A DNA stretch of 64,000 nt. Source: CADEED01 sp963842515. GTDB lineage: Bacteria > Pseudomonadota > Gammaproteobacteria > Steroidobacterales > Steroidobacteraceae. The number at the start of each line of letters is the position of its first letter. Position 1 is the stretch's first letter. Of this stretch, positions 38,401-47,326 are shown piece by piece. Made by a program: the position numbers and the translations under genes. The notes below the pieces were generated by a model that did not search any database, was not told where the DNA came from, and saw only the letters and a program-made list of their open reading frames with translations. The stretch spans positions 496,001-560,000 of the forward strand of contig CAWJGO010000002.1 in the NCBI GenBank assembly GCA_963842515.1, given 5' to 3'.

Positions 38401-38713
38401 GCGGTACCACGAGGATGGCGCTGGCCGCGATTCCGAGCTCGAGCAACGCATAGGTGAGGACCGGGCGCGTCACGCGCGGAAGAAATCGTTCTGCCAGCAT
38501 CGCGCCCAGGGCGAGTCCACCCATGTACGCCGCGAGCACGGTGGCCACGGCGAGCTCCGATGTGCCGAACACGATCGCGAACTGGCGTGTCCATGCGGTC
38601 TGATAGACCAGCGCCGCGATTCCGCTCAAGACAAAGCAGGCGCACAGCAGGGCGAACGTGGCGAGAGAAACCGTGGATGGCAGCCGATTGACAGCTTCAG
38701 GTGTTCGCGACAT
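35473..38713 (-). CDS. Multi-pass membrane protein fused to spermidine-synthase-like domain (frameshifted)
   Basis: A large fused MFS/spermidine-synthase-like protein: N-terminal half with ~12-14 helices (FVLSGIAALVYQTAWTRQFA is the family start) and a SAM/dcSAM-binding Rossmann domain (MLIVGLGGGVVVEGVP, IDVIELEQKVIDAT, YDAIVSQPSHPWTAGASHLYTREF). The C-terminal TPR-like helical tail changes frame near 36040: one frame reads ...YPDDETLRQEF and then becomes Arg/Gly-rich until a stop at 35858, while the next frame continues sensibly (AAGSAPLAHDSAPP...) to 35473. Removing one A of the + strand AAGAAATTC at ~36036-36044 restores a single frame. Start ATG 38713. It is either a real truncation to ~950 residues or a sequence error. 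Polyamine synthesis is not certain. Confidence 0.75.
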
Positions 38714-38744
38714 GGTCGCGAAGTGTACGGATCGCGGAGTTTTC

Positions 38745-39578
38745 ATGGCAGCCTTTCGCGCCAACGGCATCATCACGCTAACCACCGATTTCGGCGCGCG
38801 CGAACCTTTCGTCGGCATCATGAAAGGGGTGATGCTGGGACACGCGCCGCATCTGCGTTTCATCGACATGGCGCACGAGGTCAGCGCGTTTCAGCCGGTC
38901 GAAGCCGGTTTCTGGCTGGCGCACGCATTGCGTTACTTTCCCGCCGGCACTTTGCACGTCGCGGTGGTCGATCCGGGCGTGGGCACGCCACGCGCACTGC
39001 TCGTTGCTTTCTCGGGCGACCAGGCACTGCTGGCACCTGACAACGGGCTGTTAGCGCCATTGGCTGCGCGCGGCAAGATCGATCGCGTGATCAAGGTCGA
39101 CAACGCGCGCCTGGTCAGATTCGGCGTCAGTGATGTGAGCGCGACCTTTCATGGCCGCGATGTGTTCGCGCCGCTGGCGGCGGCGATCGCCGCGGGCCGT
39201 TGCGACGCCGCGGACCTTGGTCCCGAGGTGACTTCGATAAGCCAGACGGGGTGGCCGGCGACGACCCCGCGTTCCGATGGTGGAGTCGCCGGCGTCATCG
39301 TGGCGGTGGACCGCTTTGGGAACCTCATATCCAACATCGAATCGTCGGCGGTGGTCGCACTGTCGATGCCGACGGTGCACATCGGGGGCCTTCGGTTGCC
39401 GCTGAAACGCACCTACGGCGACGCCAGCGCCGGCGAATACCTGGGAGTCATCAACTCCTTCGATGTGCTCGAGGTGGCCCAATCCCGCGGCAATGCCGCC
39501 CAAGGCTTGAACCTCGCCGTGGGAGCGCCCATTTCGGCGGTTCCAGCGGCTCCGGACCCTCAATTTCGCCGGAGTTGA
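38745..39578 (+). CDS. SAM hydrolase / SAM hydroxide adenosyltransferase (DUF62)
   Basis: A 277-residue member of the DUF62/fluorinase-like family: IITLTTDFGAREPFVG at the N-terminus, LHVAVVDPGVGTPR, LLAPDNGLLAPLA, FHGRDVFAPLAA and FGNLISNIE. Characterised bacterial members hydrolyse S-adenosylmethionine to adenosine and methionine. ATG 38745 is preceded by GGAG; the family starts here. The gene is divergent from the spermidine-synthase-like fusion with only 31 nt between start codons, so their promoters overlap. Confidence 0.9.
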   Translation: MAAFRANGIITLTTDFGAREPFVGIMKGVMLGHAPHLRFIDMAHEVSAFQPVEAGFWLAHALRYFPAGTLHVAVVDPGVGTPRALLVAFSGDQALLAPDNGLLAPLAARGKIDRVIKVDNARLVRFGVSDVSATFHGRDVFAPLAAAIAAGRCDAADLGPEVTSISQTGWPATTPRSDGGVAGVIVAVDRFGNLISNIESSAVVALSMPTVHIGGLRLPLKRTYGDASAGEYLGVINSFDVLEVAQSRGNAAQGLNLAVGAPISAVPAAPDPQFRRS

Positions 39579-39602
39579 TATCGAACGCGAATCGGCTATA
39601 GT
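39575..39602 (+). promoter_or_regulatory. Sigma-70-type promoter for the small acidic protein
   Basis: TTGATA (39575-39580), 16-nt spacer, TATAGT (39597-39602), overlapping the stop of the SAM hydrolase. It may also serve lysAC downstream. Confidence 0.6.
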
Positions 39603-39672
39603 TCGCAGCCTCATTGCCTGCCCTTTGGGCTTGCAACTCACTGTTATATATAAAGTTTCTGAAGAAAAAACG

Positions 39673-39897
39673 ATGTCCGAACGGGATAACGAAAGCTTCG
39701 ATTTAGACGAAGAGTTCCTCGCCGAAGCCGAAGACAACACCGATTACGACCGCATCCTCGATAAGGTCGATCGTCGCGTTCGTCAGCAACCCGGCGTGAA
39801 AAAAGTCGGCAAGGCAGCGTGGAGCCGTCTCGAGGAAGTCCTCGCGGACCGTCGTCTCGAGAAAGACCTGAACGACGGATTCGAAGACGAGCAGTAG
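39673..39897 (+). CDS. Small acidic protein, PA3496-like
   Basis: A 74-residue soluble protein: acidic N-terminus (SERDNESFDLDEEFLAEAEDN) and a basic/amphipathic C-terminal helix (WSRLEEVLADRRLEKDLND). It resembles the short conserved gammaproteobacterial proteins annotated as PA3496-family, a tentative match by pattern only. ATG 39673 is preferred to 39625. It has its own promoter and sits 57 nt before lysAC. Confidence 0.65.
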   Translation: MSERDNESFDLDEEFLAEAEDNTDYDRILDKVDRRVRQQPGVKKVGKAAWSRLEEVLADRRLEKDLNDGFEDEQ

Positions 39898-39954
39898 GGT
39901 CTCGTTCCTTTATCAGTGAGTCAGTCGCCTGAATCGGGCGACGAGGTTAAGCGC

Positions 39955-42543
39955 ATGTCTGCGCGTTCTGCTTCCGCCTGGGTGGTTGTCAAATTCGGTG
40001 GCACCAGCGTCTCCACGCTCGCCAACTGGCGCAACATCGCGCTGGTCGTCAAACGCCGCCTCGAAGCCGGCAGCCGCGTGCTCGTGGTCCATTCGGCCAT
40101 CACCAAGATCACCGACATGCTGGAGAAGCTGCTCGCCGCAGCCGGCGCCGGTTCGCCCGAGGAGGCGCTGAAGGCCATCGAAGAGCGGCACCGCGAGCTA
40201 ACTACCGAGCTCGGTGTCGGCGTCAGCGCTCAGCTGCAAGGCTATTTCGACGAATTGCGGCAGATGGCCAACGGCATCGCGTTGGTGCGCGAGCTGTCGG
40301 ATCGCACCCGTGCCCGCGTCATGGCCAACGGCGAGCTCATGGCCACCGAGATTGGCGGGCGTTTCCTCGCCTCGCAGGGCATCGAGGTCACCTGGATGGA
40401 TGCGCGCGACATGCTATCGGCCGAAGATCGCGGCGCGTCCGCCAAGGCATCGGTACTGTCGGCCACCTGCACGTTCGCGCCGGATGCCGCGCTCGAAAAG
40501 CGGCTCGATGCGTCAACGCCCGTGGTCATCACGCAGGGGTTCATCGCACGCGACCGCGAGGGCAATACCTGCCTGCTGGGACGCGGCGGCTCCGACACCT
40601 CGGCGTCGTATCTCGCCGCGAAGATTCGTGCCAAGGCCATCGAGATCTGGACCGACGTTCCCGGCATGTTCAGCGCCAATCCGCGTTCCACGCCTTCGGC
40701 CCGCTTGATCCGTGCCCTGCATTACGACGAAGCGCAGGAGATCGCCACCAGCGGCGCCAAGGTGCTGCATCCGCGTTGCCTGCTGCCGGCACGCCAATAC
40801 CAGATTCCTCTATATGTGTACTCGACGCCGATGCCGGACCTCGAGGGCACGCTGATCACCGGCGAATCGACGCGCGGGGCGGGCCAGGTGAAGGCGGTCT
40901 GCAATCGCAAGGGGATCACGCTGATTTCCCTCGACAGCCCGGGCATGTGGCACCAGGTGGGTTTCCTCGCCGATGCATTCGCGGTGTTCAAGGAACACGG
41001 CATGTCGGTGGACCTGGTGTCGACCTCCGAGACCAACGTCACCGTCTCGCTCGATCCCGCCGCCAATACGCTCGACGGCGAGTTGTTAGGCAAGCTCCAG
41101 ACCGGTCTGTCGAAGCTGTGCGGCGTGCAGGTCATCGGCCCCTGCGCCTCGGTGTCGCTCGTGGGACGCAACATCCGCGCCATCCTGCACAAGCTCGGCG
41201 ACGCCTTCGCACTGTTCGAGGAGCAGAAGGTCTACCTGTTGAGCCAGGCGGCCAACGATCTCAACTTCACCTTTGTCGTGGATGAGAACCAGGGCGACCG
41301 TCTGGTGGAACAATTGCACGACCTGCTGATCCGTCCATTGCCGGGCGACACAGTCATGGGTCCGACTTGGGAGCAATTGTTCGCCAAGCCCGAAGTCGTT
41401 GCGGCCCGCACGCAGCCCTGGTGGCTGATCAAGCGCGACGCATTGCTAGGAACGCTCGGGCAGCGCGACTGCGCTTATGTATATGACCTCGAGCAGGTGG
41501 CGTCGGCCGCGAAAGCGGTCACGGGCATCAAGTCGATCGGCCGCGCGCTGTTCGCGCTCAAGGCCAACCCGCATCCGGAAATCCTGCGCAGCATTGCCGC
41601 CGCGGGCCTCGGATTCGACTGCGTGTCGCTCGCGGAAATCGAGCGCGTACAACAATCGGTGCCGGGAATCGCACAGGATCGGATCCTCTTTACGCCGAAC
41701 TTCGCGCCTCGCGCCGAGTACGAACGTGCGCTGGCCTTGGGCGTGCACGTCACCATCGACAACCTGTTCGTGCTGCAGCACTGGCTCGATGCCTTCAAGG
41801 GCAAGAGCGTGTTCCTGCGCATCGACACCGGCATCGGCCGCGGCCACCACCATCATGTGAAAACGGCGGGGGCCCAGTCGAAGTTCGGCATTCCCGCCGA
41901 GGAGCTCGACGAAGTCGCGCGTCTGGCGAAGGCTGGCGGCGTAACCATCAATGGACTGCACGCCCATGCCGGCAGCGGTGTGTTCGACGTAACCAACTGG
42001 AGCCAGGTCGGCTCGACGCTCGCTGCGCTGGTGAAGCGTTTCCCGGACGTGAAATACATCGACGTCGGCGGCGGGCTCGGCGTGCCCGATCGCGTCGAGG
42101 GACGGCAAATCGACCTCGCGAAGCTCGACGAAGCACTCGCGCAGGTGAAGTCGGGCATTCCCGGCGTCACGCTGTGGCTCGAACCCGGCCGCTATCTCGT
42201 GGCCAATGCCGGCGTGTTGTTAGCCCGCGTCACGCAGACCAAGGTCAAGAGCGGTATCCGCTACGTGGGCGTGGCCACGGGCATGAACTCGCTGATCCGC
42301 CCGGCGCTGTACGGCGCGCATCACGACATCGTGAACCTTACGCGGCATGGCGAGGCGGCGAATATCTCGGCGAACGTGGTGGGCCCGATCTGCGAGAGCT
42401 CGGACTTCCTCGGTCACGACCGCCTGCTGCCCGAGTGCCACTCGGGCGATGTGCTGCTCATTGCCACCGCAGGCGCTTACAGCCGCGCGATGTCGTCCAA
42501 CTACAATCTGCGCGCGCCGGCCGAAGAGCTGCTGCTGCCTTGA
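39955..42543 (+). CDS. lysAC: Bifunctional aspartate kinase / diaminopimelate decarboxylase
   Basis: An 862-residue fusion joining the first and last steps of lysine biosynthesis. Residues ~10-290: aspartokinase (VVVKFGGTSVSTLANW, LLGRGGSDTSASYLAA, EIWTDVPGMF). ~310-450: two ACT-like regulatory repeats (TLISLDSPGMWHQVGFLADAF and later SLVGRNIRAI). ~490-862: fold-III PLP decarboxylase (ALFALKANPHPEIL with PLP Lys, GLHAHAGSGV, LEPGRYLVANAG, GPICESSDFLG). ATG 39955 with GAGG 8 nt upstream is preferred over GTG 39916. The fusion is known from Xanthomonas/Xylella relatives. Feedback control by lysine is likely through the ACT repeats. Confidence 0.95.
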   Translation: MSARSASAWVVVKFGGTSVSTLANWRNIALVVKRRLEAGSRVLVVHSAITKITDMLEKLLAAAGAGSPEEALKAIEERHRELTTELGVGVSAQLQGYFDELRQMANGIALVRELSDRTRARVMANGELMATEIGGRFLASQGIEVTWMDARDMLSAEDRGASAKASVLSATCTFAPDAALEKRLDASTPVVITQGFIARDREGNTCLLGRGGSDTSASYLAAKIRAKAIEIWTDVPGMFSANPRSTPSARLIRALHYDEAQEIATSGAKVLHPRCLLPARQYQIPLYVYSTPMPDLEGTLITGESTRGAGQVKAVCNRKGITLISLDSPGMWHQVGFLADAFAVFKEHGMSVDLVSTSETNVTVSLDPAANTLDGELLGKLQTGLSKLCGVQVIGPCASVSLVGRNIRAILHKLGDAFALFEEQKVYLLSQAANDLNFTFVVDENQGDRLVEQLHDLLIRPLPGDTVMGPTWEQLFAKPEVVAARTQPWWLIKRDALLGTLGQRDCAYVYDLEQVASAAKAVTGIKSIGRALFALKANPHPEILRSIAAAGLGFDCVSLAEIERVQQSVPGIAQDRILFTPNFAPRAEYERALALGVHVTIDNLFVLQHWLDAFKGKSVFLRIDTGIGRGHHHHVKTAGAQSKFGIPAEELDEVARLAKAGGVTINGLHAHAGSGVFDVTNWSQVGSTLAALVKRFPDVKYIDVGGGLGVPDRVEGRQIDLAKLDEALAQVKSGIPGVTLWLEPGRYLVANAGVLLARVTQTKVKSGIRYVGVATGMNSLIRPALYGAHHDIVNLTRHGEAANISANVVGPICESSDFLGHDRLLPECHSGDVLLIATAGAYSRAMSSNYNLRAPAEELLLP

Positions 42544-42571
42544 GAGGTCAGCTTCCGCCGGCCTCTCTTTT
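42542..42571 (+). terminator. Probable terminator after lysAC
   Basis: GAGAGG (42542-42547) pairs with CCTCTC (42562-42567), followed by TTTT. The short stem overlaps the lysAC stop and the 3' end of the convergent gene. Confidence 0.5.
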
Positions 42572-43507
42572 GGAGCGCTTCATTTCTTCGAACTGAATGC
42601 GAGTGATCGTATCCTGCGCTTCCATCTGGGCACGCTGGCGGCGATATAGGTCCTCGACTGCCGTCAGTTGAGCTTTCGTCAGGATCGATTTCGCGGATTC
42701 GACGATGCGCTGGTTGGCAGCTATGGCGAACTCCGTCTGGACGGAATGGGTGCCATCCGCAGTGGGACCGGTGTTGTAATAGTCTTGTAGCTCGCGGTTC
42801 ATTCGCTGCTGTTCGGCAAAGACGATGCCGAGCATGGGATCGAACTGATCGTCGCGCAACGGCTCGGCGCCGCCGGATAACTCACTGCGCAATCTACTCA
42901 CTTCCAATCGGCTGCCGAGAGTCTCGCGGAACTGCCGCAGGCGAGTCATGTTCGGTGCACCCAGCAGCACTTCCAACTCCGCGTCGGCCTTGCGATCCCG
43001 CTCCTCCATCGCGCTTTGCAACGCGCGCTCATCGTCCTCCGTCGCGGCGCGTTGCCACCGCATCACGGCCGCTTCGATGGACTGGTCGGCCAGCAGGTCG
43101 AAAAGGGCGGCAGATTTTTCCGGTGTGAGTTTCAGGATTTGGGCAAGCTGCCGAAACTGAAACTCCAAGGTTTGCCGCCGTTGCGCGCGCAGCGCCTTGA
43201 GATATTCCGGATTCTTCAGCATCAGCCGCTGGCGATTGTCAATGTCATCCTGCGGCGATGCAGGCGAATTCGCTGGCGGCGTTTGGGCGTTGACGGTAGT
43301 GACATGCTCCGAAGTTGCTGATGAGGACGCGGGGGCCGCAGCCTGCAATGGCACGACAGCGGTGGTCGATTGTTGACCTAGTACCGCCAATCGCGCCCGC
43401 AGCACGGAGTTTGCGTCGCGTTCCGCGCGCAGTTGCTGCCACATCCAGAATGCACTGCCGCCGCTCGCCAGGAGCGCGGCCAGGAGCACGATGTTGGACC
43501 TGCGCAT
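42548..43507 (-). CDS. Uncharacterised membrane-anchored coiled protein
   Basis: A 319-residue protein: one N-terminal helix (NIVLLAALLASGGSAFWMW) that anchors it, a Ser/Thr/Ala/Pro-rich linker (~45-85), then a long charged helical region (RRQTLEFQFRQLAQILKLTPEKSAALFDLLADQ, and KSILTKAQLTAVEDLYRRQRAQMEAQD). The repeated L(T/K)xEK/AQ pattern recalls periplasmic stress proteins of the Spy/LTXXQ type, but the match is weak. Start ATG 43507 with GAGGAA upstream. It is convergent with lysAC and downstream of the his operon (40-nt gap after hisIE). Confidence 0.65.
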   Translation of the reverse strand: MRRSNIVLLAALLASGGSAFWMWQQLRAERDANSVLRARLAVLGQQSTTAVVPLQAAAPASSSATSEHVTTVNAQTPPANSPASPQDDIDNRQRLMLKNPEYLKALRAQRRQTLEFQFRQLAQILKLTPEKSAALFDLLADQSIEAAVMRWQRAATEDDERALQSAMEERDRKADAELEVLLGAPNMTRLRQFRETLGSRLEVSRLRSELSGGAEPLRDDQFDPMLGIVFAEQQRMNRELQDYYNTGPTADGTHSVQTEFAIAANQRIVESAKSILTKAQLTAVEDLYRRQRAQMEAQDTITRIQFEEMKRSKREAGGS

Positions 43508-43547
43508 GATGAGTTCCTCGCGCGGCGATGTGCGCGCATTCTACTCC

Positions 43548-44174
43548 TCAGCGGTGCCGCGACTCTAACTTCTCAACCACTTGGGAAAGCGTCAAGCCTC
43601 TGGCGCGCAGCAGCACCAACAGGTGAAACAGCAGGTCAGCGGATTCGTCGATGACCTTGTCGTCCGCCTCGCCAACACCGGCGAGCGCCAGTTCCACGCC
43701 TTCTTCGCCGACCTTCTGCGCCACGCGCGCGACCCCTTTGTCGAGCAGGCGCGCGGTGTAGCTGGCCTCCGGCTTTTCCGTGGCACGCTGCGCGATGACA
43801 GCTTCGAGCTTCGCCAGGAACGCAATGCGCGTGGCCGCGCTGCGCGGTGCATCGCCGAAGCAGGTGACCGTGCCATTGTGGCACGCCGGCCCGAGCGGCC
43901 TGGCAGTCACTAACAAGGTGTCATTGTCACAGTCGAGCGCGATGTCTTCGACCTCCAGCGTGTGTCCCGTGGTCTCGCCCTTTTCCCACAACCGTTGCTT
44001 GCTGCGGCTGAAGAACACGGCGCGCCTGCGTGCGAGAGTTTGTTCCAGCGCTTCCTTGTTCATGTACGCCATCATGAGCACGGCACCGGTATTCGCGTCC
44101 TGCACGATGGCCGGAACCATGCCTGCGCCTTTGGCGAAATCGACATTGCCAATATCGAAAGTGCCGGTGCTCAT
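43548..44174 (-). CDS. hisI: Phosphoribosyl-AMP cyclohydrolase / phosphoribosyl-ATP diphosphatase
   Basis: A 208-residue HisIE fusion doing steps 2 and 3 of histidine synthesis. HisI half: MVPAIVQDANTGAVLMMAYMN, FFSRSKQRLWEKGETTGH and ALDCDNDTLL with the zinc/magnesium ligands. HisE half (~115-208): RLLDKGVARVAQKVGEEGVEL and DLLFHLLVLL. The start ATG 44174 overlaps the hisF stop by 4 nt. Last gene of the his operon. Confidence 0.96.
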   Translation of the reverse strand: MSTGTFDIGNVDFAKGAGMVPAIVQDANTGAVLMMAYMNKEALEQTLARRRAVFFSRSKQRLWEKGETTGHTLEVEDIALDCDNDTLLVTARPLGPACHNGTVTCFGDAPRSAATRIAFLAKLEAVIAQRATEKPEASYTARLLDKGVARVAQKVGEEGVELALAGVGEADDKVIDESADLLFHLLVLLRARGLTLSQVVEKLESRHR

Positions 44175-44938
44175 AGGCGTATCTCGATGCCCGAAGCGGC
44201 AAGGGTGGTCTTGAGGTCCGGAATGGCGATGCTGCCGGAATGGAAGACACTCGCGGCGAGCGCCGCATCCACACCGGCCTTGCTGAAGACATCGATGAAA
44301 TGTTCGGGCGTGCCGGCACCGCCCGAGGCGACCAGCGGGACATCGCAATTCTCACGAACGATCTTGAGCTGCGACACGTCATAGCCGCGGCGCACGCCAT
44401 CGCTGGTCATGCAATTGAGTACGATTTCGCCGGCGCCACGGTCCTGGACTTCGCGGACCCAGGAAAGAGTGTCGCGACCGGTGTTGCGTGAGCGGTTCGG
44501 GTCGCCGGTGAACTGGAACACGCGATACCCCTCGGCCATCCTGGCGCTGTCGATGCCGATGACGACGCACTGCGAGCCGAAACGCGCCGCCAGCTCTTCG
44601 ATGAGCCCCGGATTGGCGATGGCCGGCGAGTTGATCGAAATTTTCTCCGCGCCGGCGTTGAGCACCGCCTCGGCGTCTTCGACGGAACGAATACCACCCG
44701 CGACACAGAACGGAATGTCCAGGATCTCCGCGACGCGGCTGACCCATTTGCGGTCGACGCTTCGCCCCTCGGGGCTGGCGGTGATGTCGTAGAACACGAC
44801 CTCGTCCGCGCCCTCGTTACGGTAACGCTCGGCGAGTACCAGGATGTCGCCCACGATCTGGTGATCGCGGAAACGAATGCCTTTTACGACTTGACCGTCG
44901 CGGACGTCGAGGCAGGGGATGATGCGTTTGGCAAGAAT
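44171..44938 (-). CDS. hisF: Imidazole glycerol phosphate synthase cyclase subunit, probable ATT start
   Basis: A 255-residue TIM-barrel cyclase of HisFH: LAKRIIPCLDVRDGQVVKG (catalytic Asp), FYDITASPEGRSVD, PFCVAGGIRS, GAGEIVLNCMTSDGVRRGYD (second catalytic Asp), and LVASGGAG. No ATG, GTG or TTG occurs in frame near the conserved start; the codon in the position of the usual initiator methionine is ATT (44936-44938), with GGAG 8 nt upstream. Other in-frame codons upstream are GTT and CTT. Gene length with ATT is normal for HisF. The 5' end overlaps hisA by 55 nt in another frame, so translational coupling may support the poor start. Confidence 0.9.
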   Translation of the reverse strand: MLAKRIIPCLDVRDGQVVKGIRFRDHQIVGDILVLAERYRNEGADEVVFYDITASPEGRSVDRKWVSRVAEILDIPFCVAGGIRSVEDAEAVLNAGAEKISINSPAIANPGLIEELAARFGSQCVVIGIDSARMAEGYRVFQFTGDPNRSRNTGRDTLSWVREVQDRGAGEIVLNCMTSDGVRRGYDVSQLKIVRENCDVPLVASGGAGTPEHFIDVFSKAGVDAALAASVFHSGSIAIPDLKTTLAASGIEIRL

Positions 44939-45663
44939 GGGGCTAACTCCGTTGGACTGATCATTTCCTCTAACAAGGCCTTGCCGCTGATCGCCGCGGC
45001 ACTGCCGACCGCGGCCAGCGCGGCCAGATCGGCTGCCGAGCGCACGCCACCGGATGCCTGCCAGGCGATCTGCGGAAAACGCTGCACGCATTCTGCGTAT
45101 AGCGAGACTGCCGGACCGAGCAGCGCACCATCGAGCTCGACGTCGGTGCACAACACATGTTTGAGCCCGTGCGGCAGATACGACTCGACGGCTTCCCACA
45201 GCGTGAGCTTGGATTCCTTCGTCCAGCCGCGCGTCAGCACGCGCGGTACGCCGTTCGCGTCGTGACGTATGTCGAATGCCAGCCCCACCTTTTCCGCGCC
45301 ATAGCGCTTGAGCCAGCCCTGGACCTCCGCGGGAGTCTCGACAGCGGCGCTGCCCACGATGACGCGATCGATGCCATTGCGCAGGAGGTCGTCGACGACA
45401 GCCGTGGATCGCACGCCGCCACCCACCTGGATGTTGAGCGTGCGTTGCGAGGCGAGGCGCACGATGACACTGCGGTTGGCGAGCCGCCCATCCCTGGCGC
45501 CATCGAGATCGACGACGTGCAGCCAACTGGCGCCGAGCGCGCGGTAACGCAGCAGAAGCTCATGCGGCTCGAGGTCGTAGCGCGTCTCCGCGTCAAAGTT
45601 GCCTTTGAGCAGGCGTACACAGCGGCCGTTGCGCAGATCGATGGAGGGGATGAGGATCATCAT
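44884..45663 (-). CDS. hisA: ProFAR isomerase
   Basis: A 259-residue TIM barrel, 1-(5-phosphoribosyl)-5-[(5-phosphoribosylamino)methylideneamino]imidazole-4-carboxamide isomerase. ILIPSIDLRNGRCVRLLKG carries the first catalytic Asp, WLHVVDLDGAR and VGGGVRS follow, and CTDVELDGALLGP has the second. The C-terminus runs ~20 residues past the usual end (EEMISPTELAPFLPNASSPAST), overlapping the hisF start. ATG 45663 overlaps the hisH stop by 4 nt; the second codon is also ATG. Confidence 0.95.
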   Translation of the reverse strand: MMILIPSIDLRNGRCVRLLKGNFDAETRYDLEPHELLLRYRALGASWLHVVDLDGARDGRLANRSVIVRLASQRTLNIQVGGGVRSTAVVDDLLRNGIDRVIVGSAAVETPAEVQGWLKRYGAEKVGLAFDIRHDANGVPRVLTRGWTKESKLTLWEAVESYLPHGLKHVLCTDVELDGALLGPAVSLYAECVQRFPQIAWQASGGVRSAADLAALAAVGSAAAISGKALLEEMISPTELAPFLPNASSPASTSATVKS

Positions 45664-46259
45664 GAGGCCTTCAGAAAATTGGCGAGAATGCGCGCTCCGA
45701 CCACCCCCGAGCGTTCGGGATGGAATTGCGTGCCGCAGAAGTTGTCGCGGCGCGCCACGGCGGTGAAACTGCTGCCGTACTCGGTGGTGGCAGCGGTATA
45801 GGTCCCCGCCGGCACGGCGTAGCCGTGCACGAAATACACGTAGTCGAGCGGGCTCACGCCCTCCAGTAGCGGATCCGTTCTGGTCTGCACGAGTTGGTTC
45901 CAGCCCATGTGCGGCACGGGTAATCCCGGCGCGAATTGCAGCTTCACCACCTGACCCGGAATCACCGCCAGGCCATTGGCGGGACCTTCTTCGGACGTGT
46001 CGAACAGGATCTGCATGCCGAGGCAGATGCCTAACAAAGGTTGCTTCAGCGCGGGAATGACGCGATCCAGCCCCGTGCCGCGCAGCCGAGCCATGGCGTT
46101 GTGTGCCGAACCGACGCCCGGCAGCAACACGCGTGCGGCGCGCTGGATGACCGCCGCGTCGCTGGTGACCACCGAGTCAGCGCCGAGACGCGCGAGCGCG
46201 GCGCGCAACGAGGCGATGTTGGCTCCGCCGCTGTCGATGATGGCGACTGCTGCGCTCAC
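45660..46259 (-). CDS. hisH: Imidazole glycerol phosphate synthase amidotransferase subunit
   Basis: A 199-residue class I glutaminase that supplies ammonia to HisF. AIIDSGGANIASL start, LPGVGSAHNAM oxyanion strand, LLGICLGMQILF with nucleophile Cys, and GTQFHPERSG with His/Glu of the triad. Overlaps hisB and hisA by 4 nt each. Confidence 0.96.
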   Translation of the reverse strand: MSAAVAIIDSGGANIASLRAALARLGADSVVTSDAAVIQRAARVLLPGVGSAHNAMARLRGTGLDRVIPALKQPLLGICLGMQILFDTSEEGPANGLAVIPGQVVKLQFAPGLPVPHMGWNQLVQTRTDPLLEGVSPLDYVYFVHGYAVPAGTYTAATTEYGSSFTAVARRDNFCGTQFHPERSGVVGARILANFLKAS

Positions 46260-47326
46260 AGGACTCCTTTCGTCGATGGAAGGTCGGAGCCTGCGCGCGC
46301 GAATGCCTGCCGCAATGCGCGGCCGACGCCCTTGAAGCAGGCTTCGATCATGTGGTGCGTGTTCTCGCCGGTGATGGTGACATGAATCGCGGCCTTGAGA
46401 CTTTCGGCGAGCGAACGGAAAAAGTGCGGCACGAGCTCCGTCGGCAGTCCGCCCACCGCTTCACGGGCAAACTTTCCTTCGAAGACGCCGTAAGCGCGTC
46501 CCGACAGATCGATGGCGACGCGCACCTGCGCCTCATCCATGGGCAGCACGAAGCCATAGCGCGCGATGCCGACCTTGTCACCGAGCGCCATGCGCAGCGT
46601 TTCGCCGAGGGCGAGCGCACAGTCCTCGACCGTATGGTGTTCGTCGATTTGAAGATCACCGGCGCACTTGAGCGTGAGCGCGAAACCGCCATGCTTGGCG
46701 ATCTGTTCGAGCATGTGGTCGAAAAAGCCGATGCCGGTTGAAATCGCGACCGGTGCGGTGGCGTCGAGATTCACCGCGACGTCGATGTCGGTTTCCTTGG
46801 TCTTACGCTGGTTGCGCGCCACGCGCTCAGTGAGCGTTTGCAGGATGGCCGGCCAGGTTTCCGCCGCCTCGCCATGGCGACGGACCAGCAGCCCGCGCAC
46901 GCCGAGATTGCGCGCGAATTCCAGGTCGGTTTCGCGGTCGCCGATCATGGCACTGGCATCGAGATCGACGTTCTGGTCGCGAACGAAGGCTTCGACCAGC
47001 GTGGTCTTCGGCTTGCGGCAGTCGCAGCCGTCACTCTTGCGATGCGGGCAGACGAACACCGCGTCGAACTCCACGCCCTGTGAGCTGAACGCATCGAGCA
47101 TGAATTGGTGCGGAACATCGAACGCCGCTTGCGGGAAGCTGGTACTGCCGAGGCCGTCCTGGTTCGTGACCATGACGAGCTTGAAGCCGGCGCTCTGCGC
47201 CTGGCGCATCGCCGCGAATACGCCGGGCATGAACCGTATCTTGTCGATGGAATCGACCTGTTCGTCGGGTGGCTCCTCGATGAGAGTGCCGTCGCGGTCG
47301 ACGAACAGCACGCGGATCTTGCTCAT
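46256..47326 (-). CDS. hisB: Bifunctional histidinol-phosphatase / imidazoleglycerol-phosphate dehydratase
   Basis: A 356-residue fusion. N-terminal HAD phosphatase (~1-165): RVLFVDRDGTLIEEP with the DxD nucleophile, a zinc loop CPHRKSDGCDCRKPK, and MIGDRETDLEFA. C-terminal dehydratase (~168-356): STGIGFFDHMLEQIAKHGGF, DEHHTVEDCALALG, and EACFKGVGRALRQA, with the manganese-binding His repeats. The two-domain form is typical of gammaproteobacteria. ATGA overlaps with hisC and hisH. Confidence 0.96.
   Translation of the reverse strand: MSKIRVLFVDRDGTLIEEPPDEQVDSIDKIRFMPGVFAAMRQAQSAGFKLVMVTNQDGLGSTSFPQAAFDVPHQFMLDAFSSQGVEFDAVFVCPHRKSDGCDCRKPKTTLVEAFVRDQNVDLDASAMIGDRETDLEFARNLGVRGLLVRRHGEAAETWPAILQTLTERVARNQRKTKETDIDVAVNLDATAPVAISTGIGFFDHMLEQIAKHGGFALTLKCAGDLQIDEHHTVEDCALALGETLRMALGDKVGIARYGFVLPMDEAQVRVAIDLSGRAYGVFEGKFAREAVGGLPTELVPHFFRSLAESLKAAIHVTITGENTHHMIEACFKGVGRALRQAFARAGSDLPSTKGVL

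Noticed and set aside
36624..38645. 673-codon minus-strand frame within the spermidine-synthase-like gene
   Set aside because: Arg/His/Ala-rich out-of-frame reading of the same strand; the true frame has clear membrane helices.
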